A stretch of DNA of 64,000 nt, from the NCBI GenBank assembly GCA_964434955.1, contig CAYSXI010000001.1:56728-120727 (forward strand), written 5' to 3'. The notes beneath the pieces are model-generated. The model made no database searches, was not told the DNA's origin, and saw nothing but the letters and a program-made list of their open reading frames with translations. The position numbers were made by a program, and so were the translations under genes. The stretch's first letter is position 1; each line of letters begins with the position of its first letter. Below are positions 52,772 through 63,199 of this stretch, piece after piece. The stretch comes from JANQLU01 sp964434955 (GTDB lineage: Bacteria > Planctomycetota > Planctomycetia > Pirellulales > Pirellulaceae).

Positions 52772-53710
52772 TCAGTCCGAAACGCGGACCCGGTTCACAA
52801 AGATCGTATCGATAATCAACTGAATCGCGTGATAAAGCACAATCGGGAGGATCGTGACTTGAAGCTCCTGGCAAAGCAGCAGCCCGACCATCAAGGTCTT
52901 CTGACTTCCCGAAATCGCCACGGCGATCGCATTCGCTCTGCCCAGTTTTAGCACGATCGCGAGTCCATAACCGGCGAACAAGATCACGAGGTGAAGCACC
53001 ACGAGGGCCAGGAACTGAATGGAAAGCGATCCCAACTCGAAACTCATTTCGCCGGCAAGAAAACCCTGCCCCGTTTTGCTGGAGCCGATCACGACCATCA
53101 ACAGGATTCCGACTTGGGCAAAGAGGCTGAGCGCTGGCTTTCGGTTCGCCGAAAACTGTCGCACGTTGGAATTCAAACGAGAAATCTGAGCGATTCCAAT
53201 CGGCAAGACAATCAGGAGTGCCAATCGAATCAAAAGCGGTCCCGGTTCAATTTGCGTCGCACTGCCCAAGATGGCCCAGATGATCGCGGGCGAAACAATG
53301 AAGCAAAACAGATTGGTAATCACGGTCACCATTATGGCGACAGCATCGTTGCCGCCCGCCCGTCTCGTCCAAACCGCGGCGGATGCCAATGTGCAGGGGG
53401 TCGCCCCGACGACCACGAATCCAGCAGCGGTCGATGAATCAAAAAACGCCAAACTGATCGCGGTCAGAAGCGGAAACGCTCCGAGGTTAAGCCCGCAAGC
53501 CAATGCCGCCGCCGTCGGTTTCTTGACCACATCGACAAATGCAGAAAACTCGAGCGGCAAGGCCATCGCCAGCATCACCAGGAATACGATCGAGTAACGA
53601 ATCGCGAAGGAATCGGACAGTGGCTTGAGCTCATTCGCCAGCCAAAAACCAATTGCCATGGCAACGAACAGCGAAATCAAGAACCACTGTTTTTTTAAAA
53701 AGTTGCCCAT
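52772..53710 (-). CDS. Bile acid:sodium symporter family-like transporter
   Basis: 312 residues from ATG 53710 (an ATG seven codons upstream at 53731 is possible). About nine or ten helices run the full length. The segment ATPCTLASAAVWTRRAGGND and the helix with AIAVAISGSQKTLMVGLLLC match the SBF-like/YfeH group (PF13593-type), where these two crossing motifs bind substrate. A sodium-coupled organic anion carrier is likely; substrate unknown. Confidence 0.82.
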   Translation of the reverse strand: MGNFLKKQWFLISLFVAMAIGFWLANELKPLSDSFAIRYSIVFLVMLAMALPLEFSAFVDVVKKPTAAALACGLNLGAFPLLTAISLAFFDSSTAAGFVVVGATPCTLASAAVWTRRAGGNDAVAIMVTVITNLFCFIVSPAIIWAILGSATQIEPGPLLIRLALLIVLPIGIAQISRLNSNVRQFSANRKPALSLFAQVGILLMVVIGSSKTGQGFLAGEMSFELGSLSIQFLALVVLHLVILFAGYGLAIVLKLGRANAIAVAISGSQKTLMVGLLLCQELQVTILPIVLYHAIQLIIDTIFVNRVRVSD

Positions 53711-53864
53711 GGAGCCGGAAACTCGCCTCATCCCAGGATCATGGCATCGCCATTCGCCGCCGAAACAATTATTCTTCGATTGCTAGCTGACCCTTCAACC
53801 GCACTAGGATCAGCGTTCCGCGAAAGATAGAATCCTCGGCCCGAATTATCCAGAGTAATCGAAA

Positions 53865-55004
53865 ATGTTGCGTTATTGGACCGCCGGTGAATCCCACGGC
53901 AAAACCATGTTGGCAGTTGTGGACGGATTTCCCGCAGGATTTAAAGTCGATCCGGCCAAGATCAACGAAGAACTGAAGCGTCGCCAGGGTGGTTACGGCC
54001 GTGGAGGCAGGCAAAAACTTGAAACGGACGAGGTCGAGTTTCTGTCGGGTACCTGGCAAAACGAGACGCTCGGAAGTCCAATCGCGATGCAAGTGATCAA
54101 CAGCGACTACAAGCTTGAACGACTTAAGGAGCTCCCACGCCCGCGACCCGGACATGGCGATTTGAGCGGAAGCATCAAATACATGAGCTCCATTCGTGGC
54201 ATCTTGGAACGAGCCAGCGCCCGCGAATCGGCCGCGAGAGTCGTCGCCGGAGCACTGGCCAGTCAGTTTCTCGAATCGTTTGGCATTCGCTCGCTCGGTT
54301 ATGTGGTCGAGCTCGGACCCAAAAAAATTGAATCACCGCCCGACGATTTTAACTCACGTCTCGCAGCTAGAAATCAAAGCGAGTTGTACACGCTCGATCC
54401 ATCTCGGGACGAGGAACTAAAACAATTGGTCGATCAGACCAAATCGGACGGCGACACGCTTGGCGGCATCCTGGAAGTCTGCGTGGAAGGGTTGCCTTTC
54501 GGCTTGGGAACCCATGCCCAGTGGGATCGAAAACTGGATGGAAAAATTGCCCAGGCGGTTATGGCCGTTCAAGCCATCAAGGGAGTCGAGATTGGACTTG
54601 GTTTTGAGTCCGCACGTAAACCTGGCTCGGAAGTTCATGACCCCATCACGTTCGACGCATCAAAAAACCAGGAAACCCACTTGGGTTACATGCGCCCCAG
54701 CAACCACGCCGGCGGGTTGGAAGCGGGAATGACCAACGGACAACCACTGGTTGTTCGCGCCGCAAAAAAACCAATTGCCACATTGCAGAAACCGCTGGAA
54801 TCGATCGACATGGCTTCGAAGGAACCGAGCGTTGCCAGTTACGAACGCAGCGACATCTGTGCTGTCCCTGCAGCAAGCGTCATCCTCCAAAACGTCGTGG
54901 CGTTTGAAGTTGCGACGGCGTTCGTCGAAAAATTCGGTGGAGACAGCATCCAGGAAATATCAGAACGCTTTGCCGCTTTTCAGGAAATGGCCAGAACCAA
55001 GTAA
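53865..55004 (+). CDS. aroC: Chorismate synthase
   Basis: 379 residues. It converts EPSP to chorismate with reduced FMN, the last shared step to aromatic amino acids. Clear signatures are WTAGESHGKTMLAVVDGFPA, RRQGGYGRGGRQKLETDEVE, RPRPGHGDLSG, RASARESAARV and the later active-site segment with Arg/Asp (SYERSDICAVPAAS). Its last base is the first base of the next gene (TAATG), so translation is coupled. Confidence 0.97.
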   Translation: MLRYWTAGESHGKTMLAVVDGFPAGFKVDPAKINEELKRRQGGYGRGGRQKLETDEVEFLSGTWQNETLGSPIAMQVINSDYKLERLKELPRPRPGHGDLSGSIKYMSSIRGILERASARESAARVVAGALASQFLESFGIRSLGYVVELGPKKIESPPDDFNSRLAARNQSELYTLDPSRDEELKQLVDQTKSDGDTLGGILEVCVEGLPFGLGTHAQWDRKLDGKIAQAVMAVQAIKGVEIGLGFESARKPGSEVHDPITFDASKNQETHLGYMRPSNHAGGLEAGMTNGQPLVVRAAKKPIATLQKPLESIDMASKEPSVASYERSDICAVPAASVILQNVVAFEVATAFVEKFGGDSIQEISERFAAFQEMARTK

Positions 55005-56251
55005 TGCTTAGTGACAACCAAAAGCGATTGATCTGCCGAAGCGGGTTCGGGCTGCTCTGTGCCCTTCCACCCATCCTGATCGCGCTATTGATCATCGCAA
55101 GGCCAGGAAGAAACGACATCGAACGCGAATTGGCGTATCGAATCGGCACCCCAGCCACGATCGATTCATTGAGTCGTCCGAGACCAGGGCAAGTCAACCT
55201 TTCAACGGTCTCTTTCAACATCAAAGATGACTCGCCGGGTGCTGACGCGCGTCCCTGGATTCATCGAGATGTGGTTTCCTGGAAAAGTAAGGGCGTTTTG
55301 AATTGCCAGACAACTCCCGATGCCATTGACGTCAAAGACTTGTCGAAGCTGGTTTTGTCGGCGCTCCGCCAACAGTCTTTCGGCGAACACTCGAAACGAC
55401 CGGTCAAAGTCCATTTTGATCGCTTAACCATCAAGGACGCGGCCCACCCCGCGTTTGAATTTGAGGCTTACGAAGTCCAAATTCAACAGTGGTTTACGTC
55501 GAACGGTTGGCAGGTCGCGATCGAGTTTCGCCCGAATGTCGATGGCAAACTGATCCAATTCAAACAGGAAATCCAGAAATCACCTGATGAAACGATCCAG
55601 TCCTGGTCCTTTGACACCGCGAATCAACACGTGCCAGTTCGCCTGTTCCAAGATTTTGTGCCGGAGCTCCATTTTCTTGGCCATCGCGCCCAAATCCAAG
55701 GTTCGCTGATTGCAGAAAAAAAAGACCAGGATTGGAAACTTGAATTCAAAGGTCGAATTGATGACGTCGACCTGAACGATCTGATCGGGGAAGCCACCGG
55801 ATTCGAAACCCATGGCCTGGCCACCGTCGAGCGGTTGCAATGTTCGGCCAGCCAGAACCGGATTCAAAAACTCAGTGGAATTCTTCGATGCAATCAGGGC
55901 GTTCTTGATGGACGGCTGGTTCAACGCTTGTCCAGCTGGCCCAGCATCTCCGCACCGCTGCTGGGTAATCAACCGGTAACGTTTTATTACCTGGGAATCC
56001 AATTCCAATTTGAAAACGGATACGCCTACCTTGCCTCCGCAAGGCACCTGGAATCGAAAGAAGCGATGGCGATCACGCTGAACCGCGAACCGCTTCTTCA
56101 ACAGTCGAGTGTCACGGGAACCGCGGTTCCGATTCCCAAACTCCTGAACACGCTGATACCGCGAAACAACGCGACCGTCCCGCTTACGCGGGAAAGCCTG
56201 CTGTTGCTGAAGCTTTTTGGCGCCGACACCGAATCGTCCAACGACGAATAA
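55004..56251 (+). CDS. Membrane-anchored AsmA-like protein, unknown function
   Basis: 415 residues. One helix near the start (about 13-33) is followed by a large soluble part rich in beta strands (VKVHFDRLTIKDAAHPAF, IQGSLIAEKKDQDWKLEFKG, RIDDVDLNDLIGE). The strand order recalls AsmA/DUF748-type lipid-handling proteins, but that is a guess from texture. Its start overlaps the aroC stop. The pairing with aroC may be translational convenience only. Confidence 0.68.
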   Translation: MLSDNQKRLICRSGFGLLCALPPILIALLIIARPGRNDIERELAYRIGTPATIDSLSRPRPGQVNLSTVSFNIKDDSPGADARPWIHRDVVSWKSKGVLNCQTTPDAIDVKDLSKLVLSALRQQSFGEHSKRPVKVHFDRLTIKDAAHPAFEFEAYEVQIQQWFTSNGWQVAIEFRPNVDGKLIQFKQEIQKSPDETIQSWSFDTANQHVPVRLFQDFVPELHFLGHRAQIQGSLIAEKKDQDWKLEFKGRIDDVDLNDLIGEATGFETHGLATVERLQCSASQNRIQKLSGILRCNQGVLDGRLVQRLSSWPSISAPLLGNQPVTFYYLGIQFQFENGYAYLASARHLESKEAMAITLNREPLLQQSSVTGTAVPIPKLLNTLIPRNNATVPLTRESLLLLKLFGADTESSNDE

Positions 56252-56290
56252 CGATCGGCCCTGTTCAGCTTTGGTTTTGCCCCAAACGTG

Positions 56291-59200
56291 CTACTCGGAA
56301 CGAGATGGGACCGGAGCCGCATTTTGCTCGGCGACTTGACTCCACCAGTACTGCTTGGGAATGGCTCCCATGGCGAGCACACCCAACATCAAACCCCAGA
56401 AGACATAGAGCTTGAACATCGTCCCTTCCGTCGTCCCATATTGATGGAGCCCGACTCCAAGTTCATTGACGGCAAACCAACTCCAGCCAACGATCATCGC
56501 GCTCGGAATGGCCAGCATCGCAAGTCCGCGACTTTTCACTAACCCACCCCAGCGTGCATGAAGGACCACGGCGTTCCAAAGCACAATCATCAGGGCGCCA
56601 TTTTCTTTCGTGTCCCACCCCCAGAATCGCCCCCAGGAATCATCCGCCCAAAGGCCACCAAGAACGGTTCCAAAAAAGCTAAGCAGCAAGGAGAAACACG
56701 TAATCAAGTGGATTTGATTCTCCAACGTCTTGGCGACGTCTTTCTTCAGATTCGGCGTCAACACGCCAGTCAAAATGTACAACACACCCAGGAAGCCAGC
56801 CAAAAGCGTGCCCGCATACCCGATGGCGATCGTCACCACATGCGTGGAAAGCCAGAAGTTGGTATCCAGCACCGCTCGCAGAACTCCCATCGTGTCGCCC
56901 TGCTGCGCAAAACTGCCAGCGATGTAGAGAGTCATCCATCCACCGAAGGACGCGAGGACATTTCCGGTTCCAAGCCGATTGCGCATCTCCAATCCGAGGC
57001 AGGAAAGAACTCCAATCCAACCGACAAACAAGGCCGAGGAGTAGAGGTTGGTTACCGGAGCCCGTTCCGAAACGTACATCCGTGCGATCAAACCAACGGT
57101 TTGGAATACGACGGCAATTCCAATCACCCAAAACGAAAGGCGTCGCATGGCAGGAGAAAGGAAAACCCATCCGAGAATCGAAAACACCATCGCCATGATG
57201 TAAACGATCGCGGAGACATGAAACGGGCTGTACGCATTCAATTTCATTTCGACCAGGTTTCGCGACTTCTTGAAACCGTTCGGCATGGAAGCATCAACGG
57301 ACTCCAGCTGTTCCTCGACAAGTTCATTGAATGTGTCGGAATCACCGTCTCGATACGCCGTGCCCATCGCATCAAATCGTTTTGCGACCTCATAAGCATT
57401 TTCCAAATCGTGGGTCTTGGTGAGATCATAAACTCGCTTGATTCCCAGCGCGAACCTGGAAATGATGACCTGCCGCCCTTGCAACAAACGCAAGTCGATC
57501 CGGTTGATTTCGCTATCCACAATCTGTTGATATCGTTGTGGATCCATGCGGGCCAGGTCTTCCCGCAGCGATTCACGCAATTCACTTTCCGACAGGTCCT
57601 CGCGGCCTTCGCGGGCTTCAGGAATCGCCATCAGGCTCTCGATGATCCGATCCTGAATTCGATCCTTCCGCAACAAGCGTTCCCGCATTTGGGGAAAATA
57701 ATATTTTTCGGCAATCAGCGTTGCCATTTCGAATTCGTTCTTGTTTCCATCCTGCTCACCAAAGTGATCGGCCCAGCGCCGAATGTTGACCAGGGCAAGC
57801 AACAGCCAGTCAGCTTGATCGCCCGGCATGTCGGCCGATGGTACGCCGATCATGTTTGGAATATCGCGCGGGTTCTGACTCTCGGGCGACACCTGTTCCC
57901 AGAATGAATGAGCCAAACGACCAAGGAATCGATCCGCATTGTCGCCGGCCCGATTGGGATCCAACGAAGCGGAAAGCGAACAGGCTTGAAGTGTCTCGAC
58001 CTCGATTCGCTTTCCAAGGACTTCGCCAATCCGTTTTTCCATCAAGGTTTTCGTTGTGCTCTTGCCACGATTCTCCTGTTCTTTCTTGAGTGCACGGAAA
58101 AGCTCCGCTTCCACCGCCTCAATTTCTGCATCGGTGTAGGTGTAATTTTTCCTTTGGAGCATTTTCTTCTGCTCCGTTGAGCGGTCCTTCTGTTTCGAGA
58201 TCAGATGCCGGATCTTTGGATCATCCACGCGATAAATTCGATGCTGATCCCAGCCTTCGGCCTGGAACATCACATCCGCGATCCATTCGGAAGGAGATAC
58301 CGTTGGGTCCTTTCGCTTTTCTTTCCTGGGCGATTCGCGGTGGCTGATTTTTCGTAAGACATTGCGTCCCAATGAATCCAGGGGCATCACGCGACCGTGC
58401 TGCGTGACCGGGATTTGGCCAAACTGCTGAGTGTTCATTCCCTCTCGCGTCGACGGTGCCTTCGAAAATTTGTACGCCATGTAAAGCGAGATAATTCCGA
58501 CCAGGACGACTCCGCCAATCACAATGGGCGTCGCATATTTGACATCAAAGCGTTGACGTCGAAACGCTTCTTCCGGGGTCATGACCGGCGGCAATTCAGG
58601 CTTCCGCTTGGGCAAGTTCACTTTTTTGCTCGGCGGTTTGTTGCCCGCCGGGGCGTCCGGTTGCTCGACAACCTCTGCCTCTTCAATGGATTCCGCTGAA
58701 GCGACTTTTCCGCGCACAAGTGGAGGCGCGACCTCAACGCCCTGCCCTTTCAAGTGTCGCCGGAATGCGGTCAACAACTGGGCGGTCGTGCCGATCACGA
58801 CAAACATGCATGCCAGGTAAGGAATCATCCAACCCTGGTTTTTCACAATCTGCAGGACCGTGTATTCTTCGCCTTCGACTTTGTTGTAACCCGACTGGTA
58901 AAACGTCTCATTCCCAAATCGAAGCGGTTCATTCATGGATACCGATTGACGAAGCTCGCGGTCTCCCTGTCGAAAGTCAGTCAGAATAAAATCGGAACCA
59001 TAGTGCTTGGGCGTATTTGTCCCAACGTAATCTTCCTTCGTAACGTCGATCAGTTGCAACGAATAAGGTTTCTCAATTCGCTTCAGCCGGAGCTCAAGAC
59101 AGTATCGTTTGCCGTTGACTTCAAATTCATCAATCGCGTTGACGGTTTTGAGCTGCTCACCGACCAGGAAGGTCCCCAGATTTTCATCGGTTTCCTTATC

Positions 59201-60586
59201 GTAAATGGACACGTAGCCCCCCGGCAAATCGGCCGCTTGGCTCGTATCGATGCCGGTCGATTCCGCTTGCCCAACCAAAATCAACCTTCGTTCCACTCCG
59301 ACGCCTTGCGTGGCATAGATTTTGTCGAAGTCCTTTTCGGATTTGGCATTTCGAATCATGCCATTCTTGTAATACTCGACAAACTGAAAATTGACGGGCA
59401 GCGAATCATGTGAAACCAATTGACCGCGGTTGAAGAATCGACCAGGAACCACGGTTCCTTTCTCTTCCGTTTCATTCTCGGCGTCGTAAATCACAAATTC
59501 GACGGCCCGGATATCGGTTGCAATACTCTTGTTTTCACCCTCGAAAACGAGAATCCGCTGCTCCACGTTGGTCAATGAAACGAAAATTTCGTTGACCATC
59601 AGCATGCCGACACCCACATGCAAAAGTACGATGCCGCCTCGCCGATTGAACATGAACGAACAACCGATCAACAGCAGAACGCTGGCGACCGTTGCCTGAA
59701 ACAGCTGCCAAAGGATCCTCATCCCGGCGTCGCCAAAAAGTGCCTGGCCGACCAGAATCATGAAAAGCAACAGGCCAACAAGCCCGACGCCAAAAGTTCC
59801 CACCAGGATCCGTTCAATCATGTTCAAGTCGGGCTTCGCGAATGCAAGCCCAAACACAATCAACGAAATCAACCCAAGTCCGGAGTGCGCCATGACCCAC
59901 ATCGTCTCGGGGTCCGTCGGCAGGGTCCCCTGCACATCGCTCTTGTTCTGACTAATCCAGACAATGGTCCCTGTCACGATCGTCCCAAACAGAATCATGA
60001 GGGTCCCGAAAAGCAGCTTCTGCGGCTCCTTGGAAAGTTTGAATCGAGCCAGGTGAGCAGCAGCCAAATTCAACATCAACAAGATCATGACCGTCAGCCC
60101 ACTGGGCAACCACAATCCAAACGGCTTTTCGCCAGCATCGAATCCCTCGGGTTCCCAAGCCGGTGGTCGCAAGTGGTGGACCGGCAGATAAACGAACAGG
60201 TTGGGTAGAAACCCGTGCTCGGTGTATTCACCAAAATGAGTTCGTTTGACATCCCAAATATCAACGCGACATTGCTGCACGGTGACGACATAAACCATCA
60301 AAGTCGCGACGCCGAGCAAGATCGCGGTAAGTTTCAAAGATGCGAACCGCTCGATATGCCACCAGCCAGCGAACCCCGCCCCGATTCCGGCGAGGAATCC
60401 GAGGATCCCAAACGACCAGAACCAAAGAGAACCGGTCAATGAAAAGTGGAAAGGTACGCTCCACACCAACGGCATCACGATCAGGGCCACCAAAAGCGAA
60501 AAGATCGCACGGCTCAAGTAGAAACCAATGGTTCGCTCCGAATCATTGGATGGATCGTCAGATTGTTTTTTTTCAGTGATATTCAT
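56291..60586 (-). CDS. ccsBA: Fused ResB/CcsA cytochrome c biogenesis protein
   Basis: 1431 residues from ATG 60586; an in-frame start at 60682 lies in the upstream gene. The N-terminal part (about 15-640) is a ResB/CcsB-type domain: helices near the start and the periplasmic phrase NEPLRFGNETFYQSGYN, typical of ResB. A long hydrophilic middle (about 670-1000) carries EFGQ-like QFGQIPVTQHGRVMPLDSLG. The C-terminal quarter is CcsA with many helices and the heme-handling motif WGRFWGWDTKENGAL. It delivers and attaches heme to c-type cytochromes such as the di-heme protein at 15448. Fused forms are known elsewhere, but this one is large. It lies 5 bp below the PsbP-like lipoprotein gene. Confidence 0.92.
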   Translation of the reverse strand: MNITEKKQSDDPSNDSERTIGFYLSRAIFSLLVALIVMPLVWSVPFHFSLTGSLWFWSFGILGFLAGIGAGFAGWWHIERFASLKLTAILLGVATLMVYVVTVQQCRVDIWDVKRTHFGEYTEHGFLPNLFVYLPVHHLRPPAWEPEGFDAGEKPFGLWLPSGLTVMILLMLNLAAAHLARFKLSKEPQKLLFGTLMILFGTIVTGTIVWISQNKSDVQGTLPTDPETMWVMAHSGLGLISLIVFGLAFAKPDLNMIERILVGTFGVGLVGLLLFMILVGQALFGDAGMRILWQLFQATVASVLLLIGCSFMFNRRGGIVLLHVGVGMLMVNEIFVSLTNVEQRILVFEGENKSIATDIRAVEFVIYDAENETEEKGTVVPGRFFNRGQLVSHDSLPVNFQFVEYYKNGMIRNAKSEKDFDKIYATQGVGVERRLILVGQAESTGIDTSQAADLPGGYVSIYDKETDENLGTFLVGEQLKTVNAIDEFEVNGKRYCLELRLKRIEKPYSLQLIDVTKEDYVGTNTPKHYGSDFILTDFRQGDRELRQSVSMNEPLRFGNETFYQSGYNKVEGEEYTVLQIVKNQGWMIPYLACMFVVIGTTAQLLTAFRRHLKGQGVEVAPPLVRGKVASAESIEEAEVVEQPDAPAGNKPPSKKVNLPKRKPELPPVMTPEEAFRRQRFDVKYATPIVIGGVVLVGIISLYMAYKFSKAPSTREGMNTQQFGQIPVTQHGRVMPLDSLGRNVLRKISHRESPRKEKRKDPTVSPSEWIADVMFQAEGWDQHRIYRVDDPKIRHLISKQKDRSTEQKKMLQRKNYTYTDAEIEAVEAELFRALKKEQENRGKSTTKTLMEKRIGEVLGKRIEVETLQACSLSASLDPNRAGDNADRFLGRLAHSFWEQVSPESQNPRDIPNMIGVPSADMPGDQADWLLLALVNIRRWADHFGEQDGNKNEFEMATLIAEKYYFPQMRERLLRKDRIQDRIIESLMAIPEAREGREDLSESELRESLREDLARMDPQRYQQIVDSEINRIDLRLLQGRQVIISRFALGIKRVYDLTKTHDLENAYEVAKRFDAMGTAYRDGDSDTFNELVEEQLESVDASMPNGFKKSRNLVEMKLNAYSPFHVSAIVYIMAMVFSILGWVFLSPAMRRLSFWVIGIAVVFQTVGLIARMYVSERAPVTNLYSSALFVGWIGVLSCLGLEMRNRLGTGNVLASFGGWMTLYIAGSFAQQGDTMGVLRAVLDTNFWLSTHVVTIAIGYAGTLLAGFLGVLYILTGVLTPNLKKDVAKTLENQIHLITCFSLLLSFFGTVLGGLWADDSWGRFWGWDTKENGALMIVLWNAVVLHARWGGLVKSRGLAMLAIPSAMIVGWSWFAVNELGVGLHQYGTTEGTMFKLYVFWGLMLGVLAMGAIPKQYWWSQVAEQNAAPVPSRSE

Positions 60587-60591
60587 ATTCG

Positions 60592-61722
60592 CTATTTGAT
60601 TTTCAGCGATTCGAGAAATTGCGAGAAAAGATCGGCATTGCTGTTGACCAACTCGGTCTTGCCCTTCATTTTTACGAACCAAGTCTTGTCACCGTGCTCA
60701 AACATCACTCCCGAAATGGATTCGGTTTGGGCGGCGTCTCCACCGGGATGCAAATCAATTCGCTGGCCTTCGACAGACGCCACCGAGATCTTAGACGTCT
60801 GCTGGGCAACTTGTTCTTCAGTTAAGTCCATTTTCAGGTCGCTCAACCACTGCGAAACGGACTGGTTCCAGTCGTTAAAACTTGCTGGCATTTCCGTCAC
60901 TGAAATTGAAATGTTCTCGGGCTCGGATTTCTTTGCTATTTTGAGGGCAACCACGGGGGCATTTTTGATTTCTTCCCAACCTTCGGGCAATTCAAACCCC
61001 AGTTTTCGTTCGGTGCTCGGATTCTTGCTGGCGGACTTCTTTTTGTTCGGCGCATTTTGACCGAACTTTCCCTGTTCCATCATCTTCCGCATCATTGGAC
61101 CGCCCATTCCACCGCCGCCCTGGCCGGTCGCGTTGAAAACGACCAGCATCCCGTCGGCGTATTCCGTTTCAAGAATCTGTGACTTCAGTTCGGGCGGGCC
61201 GACACTTTCAAGTCCCAATTGCCCGCGCCACCGGTTGATGTTTTCAAGCAAATTCTGACGCCCCCCTAATCGAGAGACTTTCAGAAGCAATTCCGGCTCA
61301 ACATTGGGGATCCGGTAGTTCGCATAGCCACCCATCTGAGCTGCCATTCGAGAAACGGCCCGCATCTCAAACCCGTCGGGAACTTCGAACGTCGGCAGAT
61401 CCGCGGAGACATTGCCGATACCTTCAAAGAACTTCAAATAATGCTCCTTGGCCTTGGCCACCGAATCTTTGGGGCCATGAATCTTGAAGATCCAGCAATC
61501 ATCGTTTCGCTGAAGGATTCCGACGACCATTTGCCACTCTTCCGAACCGACAGGCTGAGTTTGGCCTTTCTTCGCTAGGGGCCCACCGGGCTTGTCCTTG
61601 CGAAAGGTGTACGAGGATATCTCTTCGCGAGGCCCACAACCAGAAAGCAAAATCATTGCGGCCGACAGGAACAGGAGCATCGTCCCGCGCACGCTAAAAC
61701 TCTTTGAACACAACGTATTCAT
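60592..61722 (-). CDS. Lipoprotein with PsbP/DcrB-like C-terminal part
   Basis: 376 residues from ATG 61722 (a TTG nine codons upstream is weaker). Lipobox LLSGC is present. The body has two similar-looking beta/alpha parts: one around WQMVVGILQRNDDCWIFKIH, one at the C-terminus (WEEIKNAPVVALKIAKKSEP through VMFEHGDKTWFVKMKGKTEL). A Gly/Met-rich loop lies between (GQGGGGMGGPMMRKMMEQG), which could bind metal. It is co-transcribed with the ccsBA gene 5 bp downstream, so a role in cytochrome c maturation is plausible. Confidence 0.72.
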   Translation of the reverse strand: MNTLCSKSFSVRGTMLLFLSAAMILLSGCGPREEISSYTFRKDKPGGPLAKKGQTQPVGSEEWQMVVGILQRNDDCWIFKIHGPKDSVAKAKEHYLKFFEGIGNVSADLPTFEVPDGFEMRAVSRMAAQMGGYANYRIPNVEPELLLKVSRLGGRQNLLENINRWRGQLGLESVGPPELKSQILETEYADGMLVVFNATGQGGGGMGGPMMRKMMEQGKFGQNAPNKKKSASKNPSTERKLGFELPEGWEEIKNAPVVALKIAKKSEPENISISVTEMPASFNDWNQSVSQWLSDLKMDLTEEQVAQQTSKISVASVEGQRIDLHPGGDAAQTESISGVMFEHGDKTWFVKMKGKTELVNSNADLFSQFLESLKIK

Positions 61723-61797
61723 GACAGACTCAAAAACGAAGAAACTCAACCATCAATTATAAGTTTATCGAGTCGAATTGTCGTGACCGATGAACCC

Positions 61798-61813
61798 GGC
61801 GCGGAAACGCGCC
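61798..61813. repeat. Short perfect hairpin with GAAA loop
   Basis: GGCGCG (61798-61803), GAAA loop, CGCGCC (61808-61813), between the fahA stop and the next gene. Stable, but without a T run on either side, so its role is open. Confidence 0.4.
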
Positions 61814-61852
61814 CTCGCGAATCCGTCATAAATACGGCCAATTCGCCCAAAA

Positions 61853-63181
61853 CTAGTCAACTGCGGGCAGGACTGTGCCAACACACTGGCCCATTCCAAT
61901 TCGACGGTACCCAGGAGCCTCGCAGAAGCCGTTAAAGTAAACACGATCGCCATCCTGCAAAAATCTTCGTTCTTCTTGCGTCGGAAGCTGAATTGGCGTT
62001 CTTTGAGTGCCAGGAACGGGATTTCCAAGCTCGCCATCCCAGGTCAACTCGAGCAAACAGCCCCGAGAACTCCGATCGCGACCACTCACGGTCCCGCTGG
62101 CCATTAAGTCACCTGCATTCAGATTGCAACCATTAACCGAGTGATGGGTGACCATTTGAGCCGGGGTCCAATACATGTCCCGAAAACTTCCCTGGCTGAC
62201 CTTCATCGGCTCCATCTCCTGCTCCGCCATTTGAGATGATTGAATGGCAACTTCGAGTTGCAGGTTGACCAACCCTGCTTCCTGGTTCCCTTCATTTTGA
62301 AGGTAAGGCAGCGGCTGCGGATCCCCTTCGGGACGTTCCATCGCAGGACAGCGAAAAGGCGCAAGCGCTTCGGTCGTCACAATCCAGGGCGAGATGGAAG
62401 TCGCAAAGGACTTTGCCAGAAACGGCCCCAAAGGCTGGTACTCCCATTTTTGGATGTCGCGAGCCGACCAATCGTTCACCAAACAGAAACCAAAGATGCG
62501 CGATTCGGCCTCCTCGATGGATACCTGTGAGCCCAGCTCATTGTTTCCTGCAAGGAAGAAACCGACTTCCAACTCGTAGTCAAAAAGTTTGCAGGGGCCG
62601 AAGTTCGGATCTCCCCCCTCTTCGTCCGGCGAGAGCTGGCCCGTCGGTCGACGCACATCCGTCCCACTGGCAACGATGCTGGACGAACGCCCGTGATAGC
62701 CAATCGGTATATGTTTGTAGTTTGGCAACAGGGGATTATTCGGACGGAACATGCTGCCGACATTCGTCGCGTGATAAACCGATGCATAAAAGTCGGTGTA
62801 GTCTCCAATCGTGCATGGCACGAGAAACTCAACCTGATCTTGATCGAGCAAGTACTGCCCGCCAACAACGGAGCGCAGATCATCACACGCTTCGCTCAAC
62901 AACTCGCTGACGCGGTGCCGAAACTGGAGCCGTTTCTCCGGTGACCATTGCATCACGCGATTCAACGTTTTCTCTTGCAAATCGGCATGCATTGACTCAT
63001 CGAAAAAGTTGAATGCCGCGCTTAAATCAAGAACGTGATAGCCGATTCCGATTGCGATGAACTCGCGATCCATATACGAACATCGCGCAAACGGCAAATT
63101 TTGGATCGGGAAGTCCGGGTGGTCGTTGGCTTCCGGGACCCAGGAAGTCAAATCAGGATCGTGGGTGTGGTCGATACTCAT
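61853..63181 (-). CDS. fahA: Fumarylacetoacetase
   Basis: 442 residues. It splits fumarylacetoacetate to fumarate and acetoacetate, the last step of tyrosine and phenylalanine breakdown. The family start is visible (FPIQNLPFARCSY), then the active site: DYTDFYASVYHATNVGSMFR with the catalytic Asp and His, YHGRSSSIVASG, FDYELEVGFFLAG (metal Glu), NDWSARDIQKWEYQPLGPFL and GTVSG near the end. Full length. The next upstream gene is the partial one at the right edge. Confidence 0.97.
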   Translation of the reverse strand: MSIDHTHDPDLTSWVPEANDHPDFPIQNLPFARCSYMDREFIAIGIGYHVLDLSAAFNFFDESMHADLQEKTLNRVMQWSPEKRLQFRHRVSELLSEACDDLRSVVGGQYLLDQDQVEFLVPCTIGDYTDFYASVYHATNVGSMFRPNNPLLPNYKHIPIGYHGRSSSIVASGTDVRRPTGQLSPDEEGGDPNFGPCKLFDYELEVGFFLAGNNELGSQVSIEEAESRIFGFCLVNDWSARDIQKWEYQPLGPFLAKSFATSISPWIVTTEALAPFRCPAMERPEGDPQPLPYLQNEGNQEAGLVNLQLEVAIQSSQMAEQEMEPMKVSQGSFRDMYWTPAQMVTHHSVNGCNLNAGDLMASGTVSGRDRSSRGCLLELTWDGELGNPVPGTQRTPIQLPTQEERRFLQDGDRVYFNGFCEAPGYRRIGMGQCVGTVLPAVD

Positions 63182-63199
63182 TCATTCTCCAGAACGAAA

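Noticed and set aside
56558..57907. A 449-residue plus-strand open frame
   Set aside because: It is fully antisense to the ResB/CcsA gene, which carries the CcsA motif in its own frame. The plus translation is basic and low in hydrophobic residues, typical of a shadow.
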